A DNA stretch of 64,000 bases, taken from the NCBI GenBank assembly GCA_016716675.1, contig JADJVG010000005.1, positions 62,001 through 126,000 of the forward strand, given 5' to 3'. Shown piece after piece: positions 56,543-64,000 of this stretch. The position numbers were made by a program, and so were the translations under genes. The notes below the pieces were generated by a model. The model was not told the origin of the DNA and searched no databases. It saw only the letters and a program-made list of their open reading frames with translations. This DNA is from Hyphomicrobium sp. (GTDB taxonomy: Bacteria; Pseudomonadota; Alphaproteobacteria; Rhizobiales; Hyphomicrobiaceae). Position 1 is the stretch's first letter; every line of letters begins with the position of its first letter.

Positions 56543-56950
56543 GTGGATAAGAATGCAATTCTTGATGTGCTCGTGGTCGATGATGACGCCGACTTTGCTC
56601 GATTCGTCAAAGGCGTAGCCGAAAGCATAGGGCTACGAGCGGAGGTCCTGGACACTCCTTCAGAATTCAAGACAAAATTTGAAGCGCTACGTCCCGCGAC
56701 GGTGGTGCTCGATATTGCAATGCCGGGTATAGACGGCGTTCAGTTATCCCAATGGATGGGACAGCAGTTTCTCCAGCATGGACAACAATGCCGCGTCATC
56801 CTGGTGAGTGGCTACGGCGTCGAGTTCATTCGCCTGTGCAGCTCGATCGCGGCGCTTTCCGGGCTCGAAAATATCCAAGGATTAAGTAAGCCAATCGAAC
56901 ACGGCGCCTTGGCCGCGGCGCTTACCGGAGAAGGTAAAGACCAACCGTAG
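56543..56950 (+). CDS. Single-domain response regulator (set 2)
   Basis: 135-residue stand-alone receiver with a GTG start. DVLVVDDDADFARFV holds the acidic residues, VVLDIAMPGIDG the phosphoacceptor Asp, VILVSGYG the Ser position and GLSKPIEHG the conserved Lys. It precedes the solute-binding and kinase genes of set 2 by 105 bases, whereas in set 1 the receiver comes last. Confidence 0.85.
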   Translation: MDKNAILDVLVVDDDADFARFVKGVAESIGLRAEVLDTPSEFKTKFEALRPATVVLDIAMPGIDGVQLSQWMGQQFLQHGQQCRVILVSGYGVEFIRLCSSIAALSGLENIQGLSKPIEHGALAAALTGEGKDQP

Positions 56951-57055
56951 AGGCGCCGGATAGACGTTGGGGAAGCCCCCATTCGAGTGCAGACGCCCCT
57001 TATATTTGACCACGGCAGAAACTACAGTCTTGGCGTTTCCACGCGGGGAGTGTCG

Positions 57056-58297
57056 ATGGCGAAGCGTTCGGTCCAACTGTGCACCATCCGCTTGTTGCTC
57101 TTCTGGCTGCTGGCGACATCGGCGTTGGTGCAATCCGTGAAGGCCGAAGAATTCGAGTTTATGCACCTCTGGCTGACGGATTCTGAACGTCAAGCGATGT
57201 CCATCCTGCAACATGCAATCGAAGGCGAAGGTCTTGTATGGCGCGAACACCCAGTTGAAAAAAACTTTAGCGGCATCCGGGCGAAGTTCTCGGAACGCTT
57301 CGCATTAGGTCGTCCGCCGACCGCGTCATTCTGGGTTGGGGGAAAGGACCTCGGCAAATTTGTAGATACCGGAATATTCCGCGCCATCTCGGACAGCCCG
57401 AGCCGCCCGAGGTTAGCCGACGTTCTGGTGCCTGAAGTTCTACAATTGATAGAGCATGGCAAAGGCTATTCCGCGCTGCCGCTCGGGATCCACCTGCAGA
57501 ATATCATCGTTTTCAACCGCTCCATATTCGAAGGCCTCCAGCTGAAGGTGCCAGAAAGCTGGCAGCAGTTTCTGGATGTGGCGCCTGCAATTTTGAAGGC
57601 CGGTTACACACCGCTCAGCATGTCGGACCAGCTGTGGCAGTTGCGTTTTCTATTCACATCCATCCTGGCCGAACAATTGGATGCCGATGAGTTGAGCCAC
57701 CTATTTGAGCACGCTGACCGGACCAGCGATCCGGTTAAACAGAAACTTCAGCGCTCCCTGGAAGTCTTCGATCAACTGCGCCCATTTGTGAACGCCGACA
57801 ATCATGATCTGAGCTGGGAGAAAGCAGCCCAGGCGGTTGCCAACGGCGGGGCCGCCGCAATTGTCATGGGCGATTTCTTGGCGCCGCTGTTCTCGGACGA
57901 CGAGAAATTCCAATGCGGCCTCACTCCGGGCAGCAAATTCGTACTCTGGTCTGTCGATGTTGCCGTATTTCCTGAAACGAACAGCGCCAGTCAACAGGCC
58001 GCTCAAGAGTTGGCTATCCGCGCCTGGTCACGGCCGGATGTTTTAGACAGATATGTCGCGAAGAAGGGCGGCGTTTCCGTCGTCGTTAATTCCAATGCGA
58101 CGTATCTTAGCCGTTGCTCTCAACAGTCGGCCAGGGCATGGGCCTCTGGGGCGCCACGTATACCGCTGGTCACTACGTTATGGAGCAACCAGCTCAATCG
58201 CCTTTCCAGTGTCGTTGGTGGCTACTGGGCCGACAGGTCGTCAAAGTCCATTAGCGACGTTGTCGAACTTATGCTTATTGCTTTGACGTCCCATTGA
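57056..58297 (+). CDS. Periplasmic solute-binding protein linked to a sensor kinase (set 2)
   Basis: 413 residues with a clear signal peptide (LCTIRLLLFWLLATSALVQS ending VKAEE). GGGGAG lies before the ATG at 57056. The mature sequence parallels set 1: FMHLWLTDSERQAMSILQHA, ASFWVGGKDLGKFVDTG, YSALPLGIHLQNIIVFNRSI and GSKFVLWSVDVAVFPE. No transport genes are near. A sensor kinase starts 37 bases downstream. Likely a ligand receptor for that kinase. Confidence 0.87.
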   Translation: MAKRSVQLCTIRLLLFWLLATSALVQSVKAEEFEFMHLWLTDSERQAMSILQHAIEGEGLVWREHPVEKNFSGIRAKFSERFALGRPPTASFWVGGKDLGKFVDTGIFRAISDSPSRPRLADVLVPEVLQLIEHGKGYSALPLGIHLQNIIVFNRSIFEGLQLKVPESWQQFLDVAPAILKAGYTPLSMSDQLWQLRFLFTSILAEQLDADELSHLFEHADRTSDPVKQKLQRSLEVFDQLRPFVNADNHDLSWEKAAQAVANGGAAAIVMGDFLAPLFSDDEKFQCGLTPGSKFVLWSVDVAVFPETNSASQQAAQELAIRAWSRPDVLDRYVAKKGGVSVVVNSNATYLSRCSQQSARAWASGAPRIPLVTTLWSNQLNRLSSVVGGYWADRSSKSISDVVELMLIALTSH

Positions 58298-58334
58298 AGA
58301 AAACGCGCGTATTGCGTCTCAGTACTGGTGCAAA

Positions 58335-60140
58335 ATGAGCGATCAAAAGCGAGCATGGGGAACCTCCCCCCGAACGGAACTGGGTCTGGCCAGCCAGCAT
58401 GCGGCGAGGTCACTTGCCCTTATCGCTTTTTTGGTTGTCGCAGGCCTCCTGGGCAACAGCTTATTCGTGCTCGCACATTACAGCCTACGCACGCTCGCCG
58501 ATGCAACCGAGAAGCATTTTTCGGCATGGGAAAACGCCATCGACAACTGCTTCTATCTGGGCGAGCAAAATCCCGACACGCCGTTGCCGGCACAGGTGCT
58601 GCGCGATACCGTCGCCAGCCTTTCGGCTAGCGAAAACATCATCGCAAGCACCGAGAACGACGTACGGCTTGCACTGAACAGCGTGGGCGTGCGGCTCGCG
58701 TTTCTGCTATCGACATCGCCCGAAGAAACTCATGCGATCAATTCCGCCGATGTTCCGACCGACGTTAAAGACTATTTGCATAGCCTGACGACAGTCCCGC
58801 TGGAGATACTTCCCGCAATCGTGAGCGGACTTGACGTCCTCACGGCAATCAAGATTCAGAGCCGCAAGGCACTGGCGCCTCTCACCGCGCGGCGCGATGC
58901 CTTGCAGCAAGCACTTTCAAAGAGCATCTCAATCGTCTGGCCTATGATCATCGCAATGAGCAGTGCCATTCTGATCGGCATCTACGTGACGTGGGTGATG
59001 CTGCTCAAGCCGCCACTCAGTCAGTTGGATGACGCGATTAGCCACGTCAGACGCAGCGAGCAGCAATTGCAAACGACGTTGGACGCCATTTCAGACGCCG
59101 TCATCGTCACTGATTCCGATCTGAACATCATCAGCATGAACCCTGGCGCACAGGCCCTCACCGGATGGCCCATTGATGTCGCCAAGAATTTACCGCTCGC
59201 CAACGTCTTGGAGCTGGAAATCCAACACCCTGAATCCAGCACCACCAAAGCCGTCGATGTGACACGCCTTGCCATACCAGGATACACGCCTGCCGGCGTT
59301 TACGTTTTGACGGCACGCAACGGTGCGAAATATCAAGTCACGGAATCCGTGGCGCCGTTGAAGATTGATGAGCATGGCTCGTATGGTGTCGTCATCGTGC
59401 TGCGCGACGTGACACGGCAACTCGAGCTGCAGAGAAAAGTCGACCGCCGCGTCAAGCTTCAAGCGATTGGCGAACTTGCCAGCGGCGTCGCGCACGACTT
59501 TGCCAATATCCTTGGGACGATCATCGGAACATCGTCACTGGCCATCCGCCAGGACGAGTCGAAGAATGTCAAAAGTAGCTTCGAAGTCATTCTCCGGGCA
59601 GCGCGAAACGGCGCATCGCTCACTGAAACGCTCCTCGCATTTGCGCGATCCAGCCCATCGATGCCGACGGTACAGCCCATCCGCGGCATCCTGCAGCGCG
59701 CCGCGACCAAGGCCAATGACATGTATGGGTCGAAGCATCCGATATCGATCATCTGTGATTCAACTCTCGAGGCCGAGGTTGATAGCGAGCGGCTGCTGAC
59801 CGCGCTCATGAATCTTATTATGGCGGCCGTCGAGTCTGCGCCCGGAAACCGGCAAATCCTGTTACTCGCTTACGATGAACACCGCAACGGCGTGAACAGC
59901 CTCACCATTTGCGTTGAGGATGATGGCTACCTCGCTCTTGCAGAGCCGGTGTCCTCTCATGTGGAAGCGTTTTTCCCAAAGCGCACCGTGACAATGTCAC
60001 GGGGGCTTGGTTTACCAATGGCTGCCGCCTTTGCGGAGCAGGCCGGCGGAGAGCTGTATATCGTGTCGCACAAAAAGCAGCACCGAACTGCGGTTTTCAT
60101 GCATTTTCCGATTGGTGCCAGATTGCCAATGGCCGCATAG
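58335..60140 (+). CDS. Membrane histidine kinase (set 2), ATP-binding domain degenerate
   Basis: 601 residues. Transmembrane helices at about 26-48 (ALIAFLVVAGLLGNSLFVLA) and 198-220 flank a periplasmic helical domain. A PAS domain (about 238-355; TTLDAISDAVIVTDSDLNII) precedes the phosphoacceptor His in LASGVAHDFANILGTIIGTS. The ATPase domain is weak: the N-box reads LMNLIMAAVESAP (second Asn lost), the G1 box EDDGYLALAE lacks its glycines, and only RGLGLPMAAAFAEQAGG looks normal. It may have little kinase activity and act as a phosphatase or hetero-partner. Same layout as the set-1 kinase. Confidence 0.82.
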   Translation: MSDQKRAWGTSPRTELGLASQHAARSLALIAFLVVAGLLGNSLFVLAHYSLRTLADATEKHFSAWENAIDNCFYLGEQNPDTPLPAQVLRDTVASLSASENIIASTENDVRLALNSVGVRLAFLLSTSPEETHAINSADVPTDVKDYLHSLTTVPLEILPAIVSGLDVLTAIKIQSRKALAPLTARRDALQQALSKSISIVWPMIIAMSSAILIGIYVTWVMLLKPPLSQLDDAISHVRRSEQQLQTTLDAISDAVIVTDSDLNIISMNPGAQALTGWPIDVAKNLPLANVLELEIQHPESSTTKAVDVTRLAIPGYTPAGVYVLTARNGAKYQVTESVAPLKIDEHGSYGVVIVLRDVTRQLELQRKVDRRVKLQAIGELASGVAHDFANILGTIIGTSSLAIRQDESKNVKSSFEVILRAARNGASLTETLLAFARSSPSMPTVQPIRGILQRAATKANDMYGSKHPISIICDSTLEAEVDSERLLTALMNLIMAAVESAPGNRQILLLAYDEHRNGVNSLTICVEDDGYLALAEPVSSHVEAFFPKRTVTMSRGLGLPMAAAFAEQAGGELYIVSHKKQHRTAVFMHFPIGARLPMAA

Positions 60141-60184
60141 GACGCTGCCTTAATTCTAAAGCGACCGGCCTGCCGGACGTCTTC

Positions 60185-62290
60185 CTATCCGCTTAACTCT
60201 CTCGATTGCCCTAGGCCGGGATCTTCGCAGCGTGTTGGATGCCGATGTCCTTTTGCCCAGCGAACCCGATACGCGTCGATCGCAGCGATCGTGCCGTTGA
60301 TTGTCTCCGTAAGATGTCCGGCGATTGCCGCAACGTCCTCCGATCCTGCCTCAAGCATCCATTCGGCGTTCAGGCAATCCTGTGCGAGTTGCGTTGCTCC
60401 AATTGTCGATGACGCCCCGGCAAATGCGTGCGCCAACCCTGTGAAGGATTTGACGTCGCGCAACGTCTCCGGATCGATCAACCGATCGCGGGCGAAGTCG
60501 AGTTCGATCAGATATTGTCGCAGAATGGTGTCACGCATCGTTTCGCCCAGCTCTAACCCCAGCTTCCCTAGGACCGCTGGATCAATCACGCCGCTGGCAT
60601 CAATGTCTTGCGCGACCGGCGGTGCAAAGCCCTTACCCGCATATGTTTCCACCGCCGCTGCCAGAATTTCCCGTCGTACGGGTTTGGTCACGAAGCCCTG
60701 CAGCCCAGACGACAGAATTTTTTTCTGATCCGCTGTTGTTGCGTGCGCCGTCAGAGCGACAACCGGAGTCAGTGCGTTCCTTGAGCCGCGCCACCGGATC
60801 AGGTGCGTTGCACCGACGCCATCGAGTTCCGGCATGGATATGTCCATAAAGACGAGGTCGAAATCCGCTTTTGATGCCTTGATCACCACCTCACGTCCGG
60901 TCTTTGCGCGCTCGACGCTATACCCCGCTGCTCTCAAATACTCAGTCGCGACAAGCGCGTTTGTATCGTTGTCTTCCGCCAGCAGAATTCTCATGCCACC
61001 AGCCTTGCTGGCGACACCGGCCGCCGCCAGTTTCCGCTCCGGCATCGCCGCCACGCTCGTATCCAATGATACCGGCAGCCGCAGTTCAAAATAGAATGTG
61101 GAACCGTGTCCAATTTGGCTGGTCACGCCGATTGTTCCGCCCATTCTCTCGATCAGTCTGCGGCAAATGGCGAGGCCAAGACCAGACCCCGTACCGCTGC
61201 GGCCAAACTCGGACCCCACCTGCCAGAAGTCGTCGAATATCTTGGAGCAGTTCTCGGGCGCGATGCCGATGCCGTTATCAATAACCTCTGTCAGCAGCTT
61301 GACGCGCCCGTCTTCGATGCCGCCATTAGTAAACTTGACCCGAATGGGGCCGATGATTGAGAACTTGATGGCGTTGCCGATCAGATTGACAAGCACCTGC
61401 TGAAAATGGCGGCGGTCAGCAACGACGATCGGCAGACCGCCATCGGGAACCTCGACCGAGATCTCGATATTCTTCTGACTGGCCAAGGATTCAACGGTGA
61501 GGCAACTTGCGCGCGCCATAGATACGATATCCATCGGACGTGCTTCAACGGACTCCTGCTGGTTGTCGATGCGCGAAAGGTCCAAGACGTCGTTGACCAA
61601 CTGCAGCATCGCATCACCGCAACACGAGGCAATTTCAGCCAAGCGTGCCTGTTCCTGGTCGAGATGCATTCCCTTGAGGAGCTCGACACACCCAAGGACG
61701 CCGTTTAAGGGCGTGCGGATTTCGTGGCTCAACGTGGACAAAAACTGAGACTTTGCGGTATTTGCGTCGTTCGCCGCTCTGTTCGCTTCCTCCAACGCCA
61801 TCTGACGCCGCTTGAGAACTGTGATGTCGTTGATCGCGAGAACTTGCCCACCATCGGCGAGCTGATTGCAGACCAGCTCCAGATACCGGCCATCGGGGCG
61901 CGCAACATCCCGGCGATTCCGCCGCCGCGTCCTGCGTTCAGCGTGTATCTGAGGATTCGCGGAATCGAGAGCCGAAATCTCTCGCAAGATTGCATCGGTT
62001 CCGGACCCCGGCGGCAATCCTAGCAAATGCATAACCTGATCGTTGTGAACAATTACATCGCCGGACTTATCGCGCATAACGACACCTTGCACGATATTGG
62101 CAAGCGTCGCCTCAAGCTGGTGGGTGCGCTCCTTCACCCGCAACTCGAGTTGATGGTTGATATCGTAAAGCTCGCGCGACTTCACCTCGAGCAGGTCCTC
62201 GGCTGCAATGCGTGCGCGCCGTTCGCGCTCCGCACGCTCTCTCAACCTGGCAATTCTTTGGCTACTCTGTTCATCCGTCATCGTCGTCAT
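60185..62290 (-). CDS. Hybrid histidine kinase coupled to H-NOX
   Basis: 701 residues, soluble. N-terminal coiled coil (QRIARLRERAERERRARIAA), PAS-like domain (about 65-170), HisKA with LSTLSHEIRTPLNGVLG, complete HATPase (NLIGNAIKFS, DNGIGIAPE, GTGSGLGLAICRRLIE), a receiver with DLVFMDISMPELDG, and a C-terminal Hpt-like domain with the His in LAHAFAGASSTIG. Its ATG overlaps the H-NOX stop codon (ATGA), so the two are translated together. By homology with H-NOX/kinase pairs of other bacteria, ligand-bound H-NOX should control its autophosphorylation. Start taken at 62290, not the longer frame. Confidence 0.9.
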   Translation of the reverse strand: MTTMTDEQSSQRIARLRERAERERRARIAAEDLLEVKSRELYDINHQLELRVKERTHQLEATLANIVQGVVMRDKSGDVIVHNDQVMHLLGLPPGSGTDAILREISALDSANPQIHAERRTRRRNRRDVARPDGRYLELVCNQLADGGQVLAINDITVLKRRQMALEEANRAANDANTAKSQFLSTLSHEIRTPLNGVLGCVELLKGMHLDQEQARLAEIASCCGDAMLQLVNDVLDLSRIDNQQESVEARPMDIVSMARASCLTVESLASQKNIEISVEVPDGGLPIVVADRRHFQQVLVNLIGNAIKFSIIGPIRVKFTNGGIEDGRVKLLTEVIDNGIGIAPENCSKIFDDFWQVGSEFGRSGTGSGLGLAICRRLIERMGGTIGVTSQIGHGSTFYFELRLPVSLDTSVAAMPERKLAAAGVASKAGGMRILLAEDNDTNALVATEYLRAAGYSVERAKTGREVVIKASKADFDLVFMDISMPELDGVGATHLIRWRGSRNALTPVVALTAHATTADQKKILSSGLQGFVTKPVRREILAAAVETYAGKGFAPPVAQDIDASGVIDPAVLGKLGLELGETMRDTILRQYLIELDFARDRLIDPETLRDVKSFTGLAHAFAGASSTIGATQLAQDCLNAEWMLEAGSEDVAAIAGHLTETINGTIAAIDAYRVRWAKGHRHPTRCEDPGLGQSRELSG

Positions 62291-62844
62291 TGTAAAACGG
62301 CCTGCTGCGCATCGAGTTCGATGATGTGAAACTCGCCATCGTCCGCCACTTGCCGCCTGTGGCGAACCGTTGCCTCTTGACCATAAAATGCCGCACTTCC
62401 TTCGATCAATCCTGCGGCAAGATCGACGAGAGGCCTGCAACTGCGGTACGAGATCACCAGACGGTCAGGCGTCCGCTCCAACACATCAAAGCGTGGCAGT
62501 TGCGCATCCGGATAGAGTTTGCGGACTTCCATATGGATGTGATTCTCTACACTCGATACGAACTCAATGATGTCGGGATATTGCGCGTACATGTCCCGAT
62601 GCTTGCTTTGGAACGTCCGCGACAGGAAGCGGCCGTAGCTTCTCAGTGCGTCCGGCAGACCGGAATTCGACTTCTTGCAGAAAGCTGTTAGGAGCATTTG
62701 CATCTGTGAGAAATCGTATGTGCCAACCGACGTATATGCGGCGCGCTCGGCAAGGCCACTCTCGTAAATCACGTCATCGGAGAAGTCCGGGCCGTGGGCG
62801 GCCTCCATGAAGGCGATAAACTCCGTAAAAATTATTCCTTTCAT
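62287..62844 (-). CDS. H-NOX (HNOB) haem-based NO/O2 sensor
   Basis: 185-residue haem protein. Start MKGIIFTEFIAFMEAAHG at 62844 is the classic H-NOX beginning and has AAGGGG upstream. Proximal haem ligand His104 in the motif HMEVRKLYPDAQLP, and the haem-propionate motif Y-x-S-x-R as Tyr133, Ser135 and Arg137 (SYRSCR). The closing LAAGLIEGSAAFYGQ is also conserved. H-NOX proteins of facultative bacteria usually bind NO and regulate a neighbouring kinase or c-di-GMP enzyme; here a hybrid kinase is directly coupled. Confidence 0.93.
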   Translation of the reverse strand: MKGIIFTEFIAFMEAAHGPDFSDDVIYESGLAERAAYTSVGTYDFSQMQMLLTAFCKKSNSGLPDALRSYGRFLSRTFQSKHRDMYAQYPDIIEFVSSVENHIHMEVRKLYPDAQLPRFDVLERTPDRLVISYRSCRPLVDLAAGLIEGSAAFYGQEATVRHRRQVADDGEFHIIELDAQQAVLQ

Positions 62845-63176
62845 TTGCCCCTTGCTTTCCTGCTCTGCGATGCAGACGACTGCCGAGCACACAACGCTGA
62901 TGCCCAGATCCGGACACTACAACACCGGTCATTTTAAAGCGTATGCGGATGACTGAGAATGCAATCAGTATTATCCGACACTTTTAATTGTCGCGATTGC
63001 ATCACGCCGCCACAGATCAAATAAAGGATGGAGGACTATGCTTTGGACTGGATGCCGCAATCAGTTCACGCAATTCGCTGAATGCCATTAAAGGCGCAGT
63101 ATGAAGTTTGGCATAGTGTCTGGGCAGCACCGCAGCATGCCGCTTGCGTACAAGCTCGTCCGAGCCCCACCCGAAA
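62845..63176. other. Divergent intergenic region H-NOX / sigma-54 regulator
   Basis: About 330 bases between the H-NOX gene (minus) and the regulator (plus). No clear FNR or sigma-54 (GG-N10-GC) site is seen. A short frame at 63038-63091 (17 residues) has a GGAGG site five bases upstream and might be a leader peptide, but evidence is thin. Confidence 0.35.
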
Positions 63177-64000
63177 ATGTCTCCACCGAAACGCGATATT
63201 CTGATTGTCGAAGACGTGGCTTCCTTGGCCATGATGTACACGGCGTACCTCAGCGGCGAGCCGGTGAACATTGCTACCGCCAGTTCGGGCGAAGAGGCTC
63301 TCGCCAAGTTTTCTGTGTCAATCCCGGAAGTCGTTGTTCTCGATGTCAATCTGCCTGGCCGCAAAGGCTTGGATATCCTGCGGGAAATAAAGGCACGGCA
63401 GTATCCTACCGAAGTCATCATCATGACGGCGCAGGGCTCGGTAAACCTCGCCGTAGAAGCCATGCGTGACGGCGCCCATGACTTCCTTGTCAAGCCATTC
63501 TCGCCGGAGCGTCTGCAAGTCACCGTGCGCAATGCTTTGGATCGCCGCGGCTTGATCCAGCGCGTCGAAGCACTTGAGTGCGACATACCAAAGCACAAGT
63601 TCTGCGACTTCATCGGCGACAGTCTGCCGATGCAGGCGGTTTACCGGATCTTACGCAGCGCCGCTAAATCGAAGGCAACAGTCTTTATTTCGGGCGAAAG
63701 CGGTACGGGCAAGGAACTCTGTGCCCATGCGCTCCATCAGTTGTCAGACCGCCAGCATAAGCCGTTCGTCGCCCTCAATTGCGCGGCGATCCCACACCAG
63801 CTTCTGGAAAGCGAACTCTTCGGACACCTCAAGGGATAGTTTTCTGAGCCAACGCCGACCGCCAGGGCGCAGCCCTCTCAGCTCACGGCGGCACGCTATT
63901 TCTCGACGAGATCGGCGAACTGGATCTAACCCTACAAGCTAAGATCTTGCGCTTTGTCCAAACCGGCATGGTTCAGCGGGTAGGCGAAGATTCATTACGT
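63177..64000 (+). pseudogene. NtrC-type sigma-54 response regulator, broken at GAFTGA, runs off window
   Basis: Receiver domain (residues 5-120) with DILIVEDVASLAMMY, phosphoacceptor Asp in VVVLDVNLPGRKG, and Lys in FLVKPF, then an AAA+ sigma-54 activation domain with Walker A GESGTGKEL. The frame stops with TAG at 63837 right after ESELFGHLKG, where the sigma-54 contact loop GAFTGA is expected. From about 63850 another frame resumes as DRQGAALSAHGGTLFLDEIG and continues to the window end (ILRFVQTGMVQRVGEDS). One base is missing and substitutions are needed, so a simple base-call error does not fully explain it. Divergent from the H-NOX pair, of which it may be a target. Confidence 0.78.

Noticed and set aside
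63017..63613. 198-residue minus-strand frame
   Set aside because: Antisense shadow of the receiver and AAA+ region of the sigma-54 type regulator.

Overview
The window is chromosomal DNA from an alphaproteobacterium, most likely of the order Hyphomicrobiales (Rhizobiales). The pointers are a NepR/EcfG/PhyR general stress response locus with perfect EcfG promoters, the murA - DUF2948 - hisD - UPF0262 gene order, the maf - yacG - tRNA-Phe group, and fairly high GC. Genes are dense, and the better-preserved ones read cleanly.

Layout. 0-0.7 kb: truncated RND-type membrane fusion protein. 1-5 kb: general stress response locus (divergent small RNA candidate with C-rich hairpin loops, nepR, an internally deleted ecfG remnant, phyR, and an HWE-type PAS histidine kinase). 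5-9 kb: YeeE/YedE pair, tRNA hydroxylase trhO, small genes, tRNA-Phe, yacG, maf. 9.3-11.2 kb: Crp-like regulator and a membrane adenylate-cyclase homologue with a damaged catalytic domain. 11.2-18 kb: UPF0262, frameshifted hisD, DUF2948, OmpA-like envelope protein, murA, tRNA-Thr. 18-24.5 kb: periplasmic amidohydrolase, DoxX protein, EmrAB-type efflux pair. 24.4-33.7 kb: nitrate reductase operon narGHJI with a parvulin gene, a narK remnant and a divergent Crp/Fnr-family regulator sharing a regulatory region that holds an FNR box and a perfect CRP-type palindrome. 34-38.4 kb: small membrane proteins and a patatin / acetoacetate decarboxylase / 3-hydroxybutyrate dehydrogenase group. 38.7-45 kb: DegP protease, OmpR/sensor-kinase pair, and a frameshifted ABC exporter with a secreted protein.

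45-64 kb is a dense signalling island: a GAF protein with a degenerate GGDEF domain, a diguanylate cyclase, a GGDEF-EAL phosphodiesterase, two paralogous sets each with a periplasmic solute-binding protein, a membrane histidine kinase and a single-domain receiver, an XRE-type regulator between them, an H-NOX haem sensor translationally coupled to a hybrid histidine kinase, and a divergent sigma-54 type response regulator that is interrupted at its GAFTGA loop. Nitrate respiration upstream and an NO/O2-type sensor downstream suggest, as inference, that nitrogen-oxide or oxygen status feeds this network.

Caution: several genes (narG, hisD, an ABC ATPase and permease, one sensor kinase) have frameshifts that are mostly explained by a single-base change in a short homopolymer run. 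These may be sequencing errors rather than pseudogenes. The ecfG and cyclase deletions are large and do not fit that explanation.
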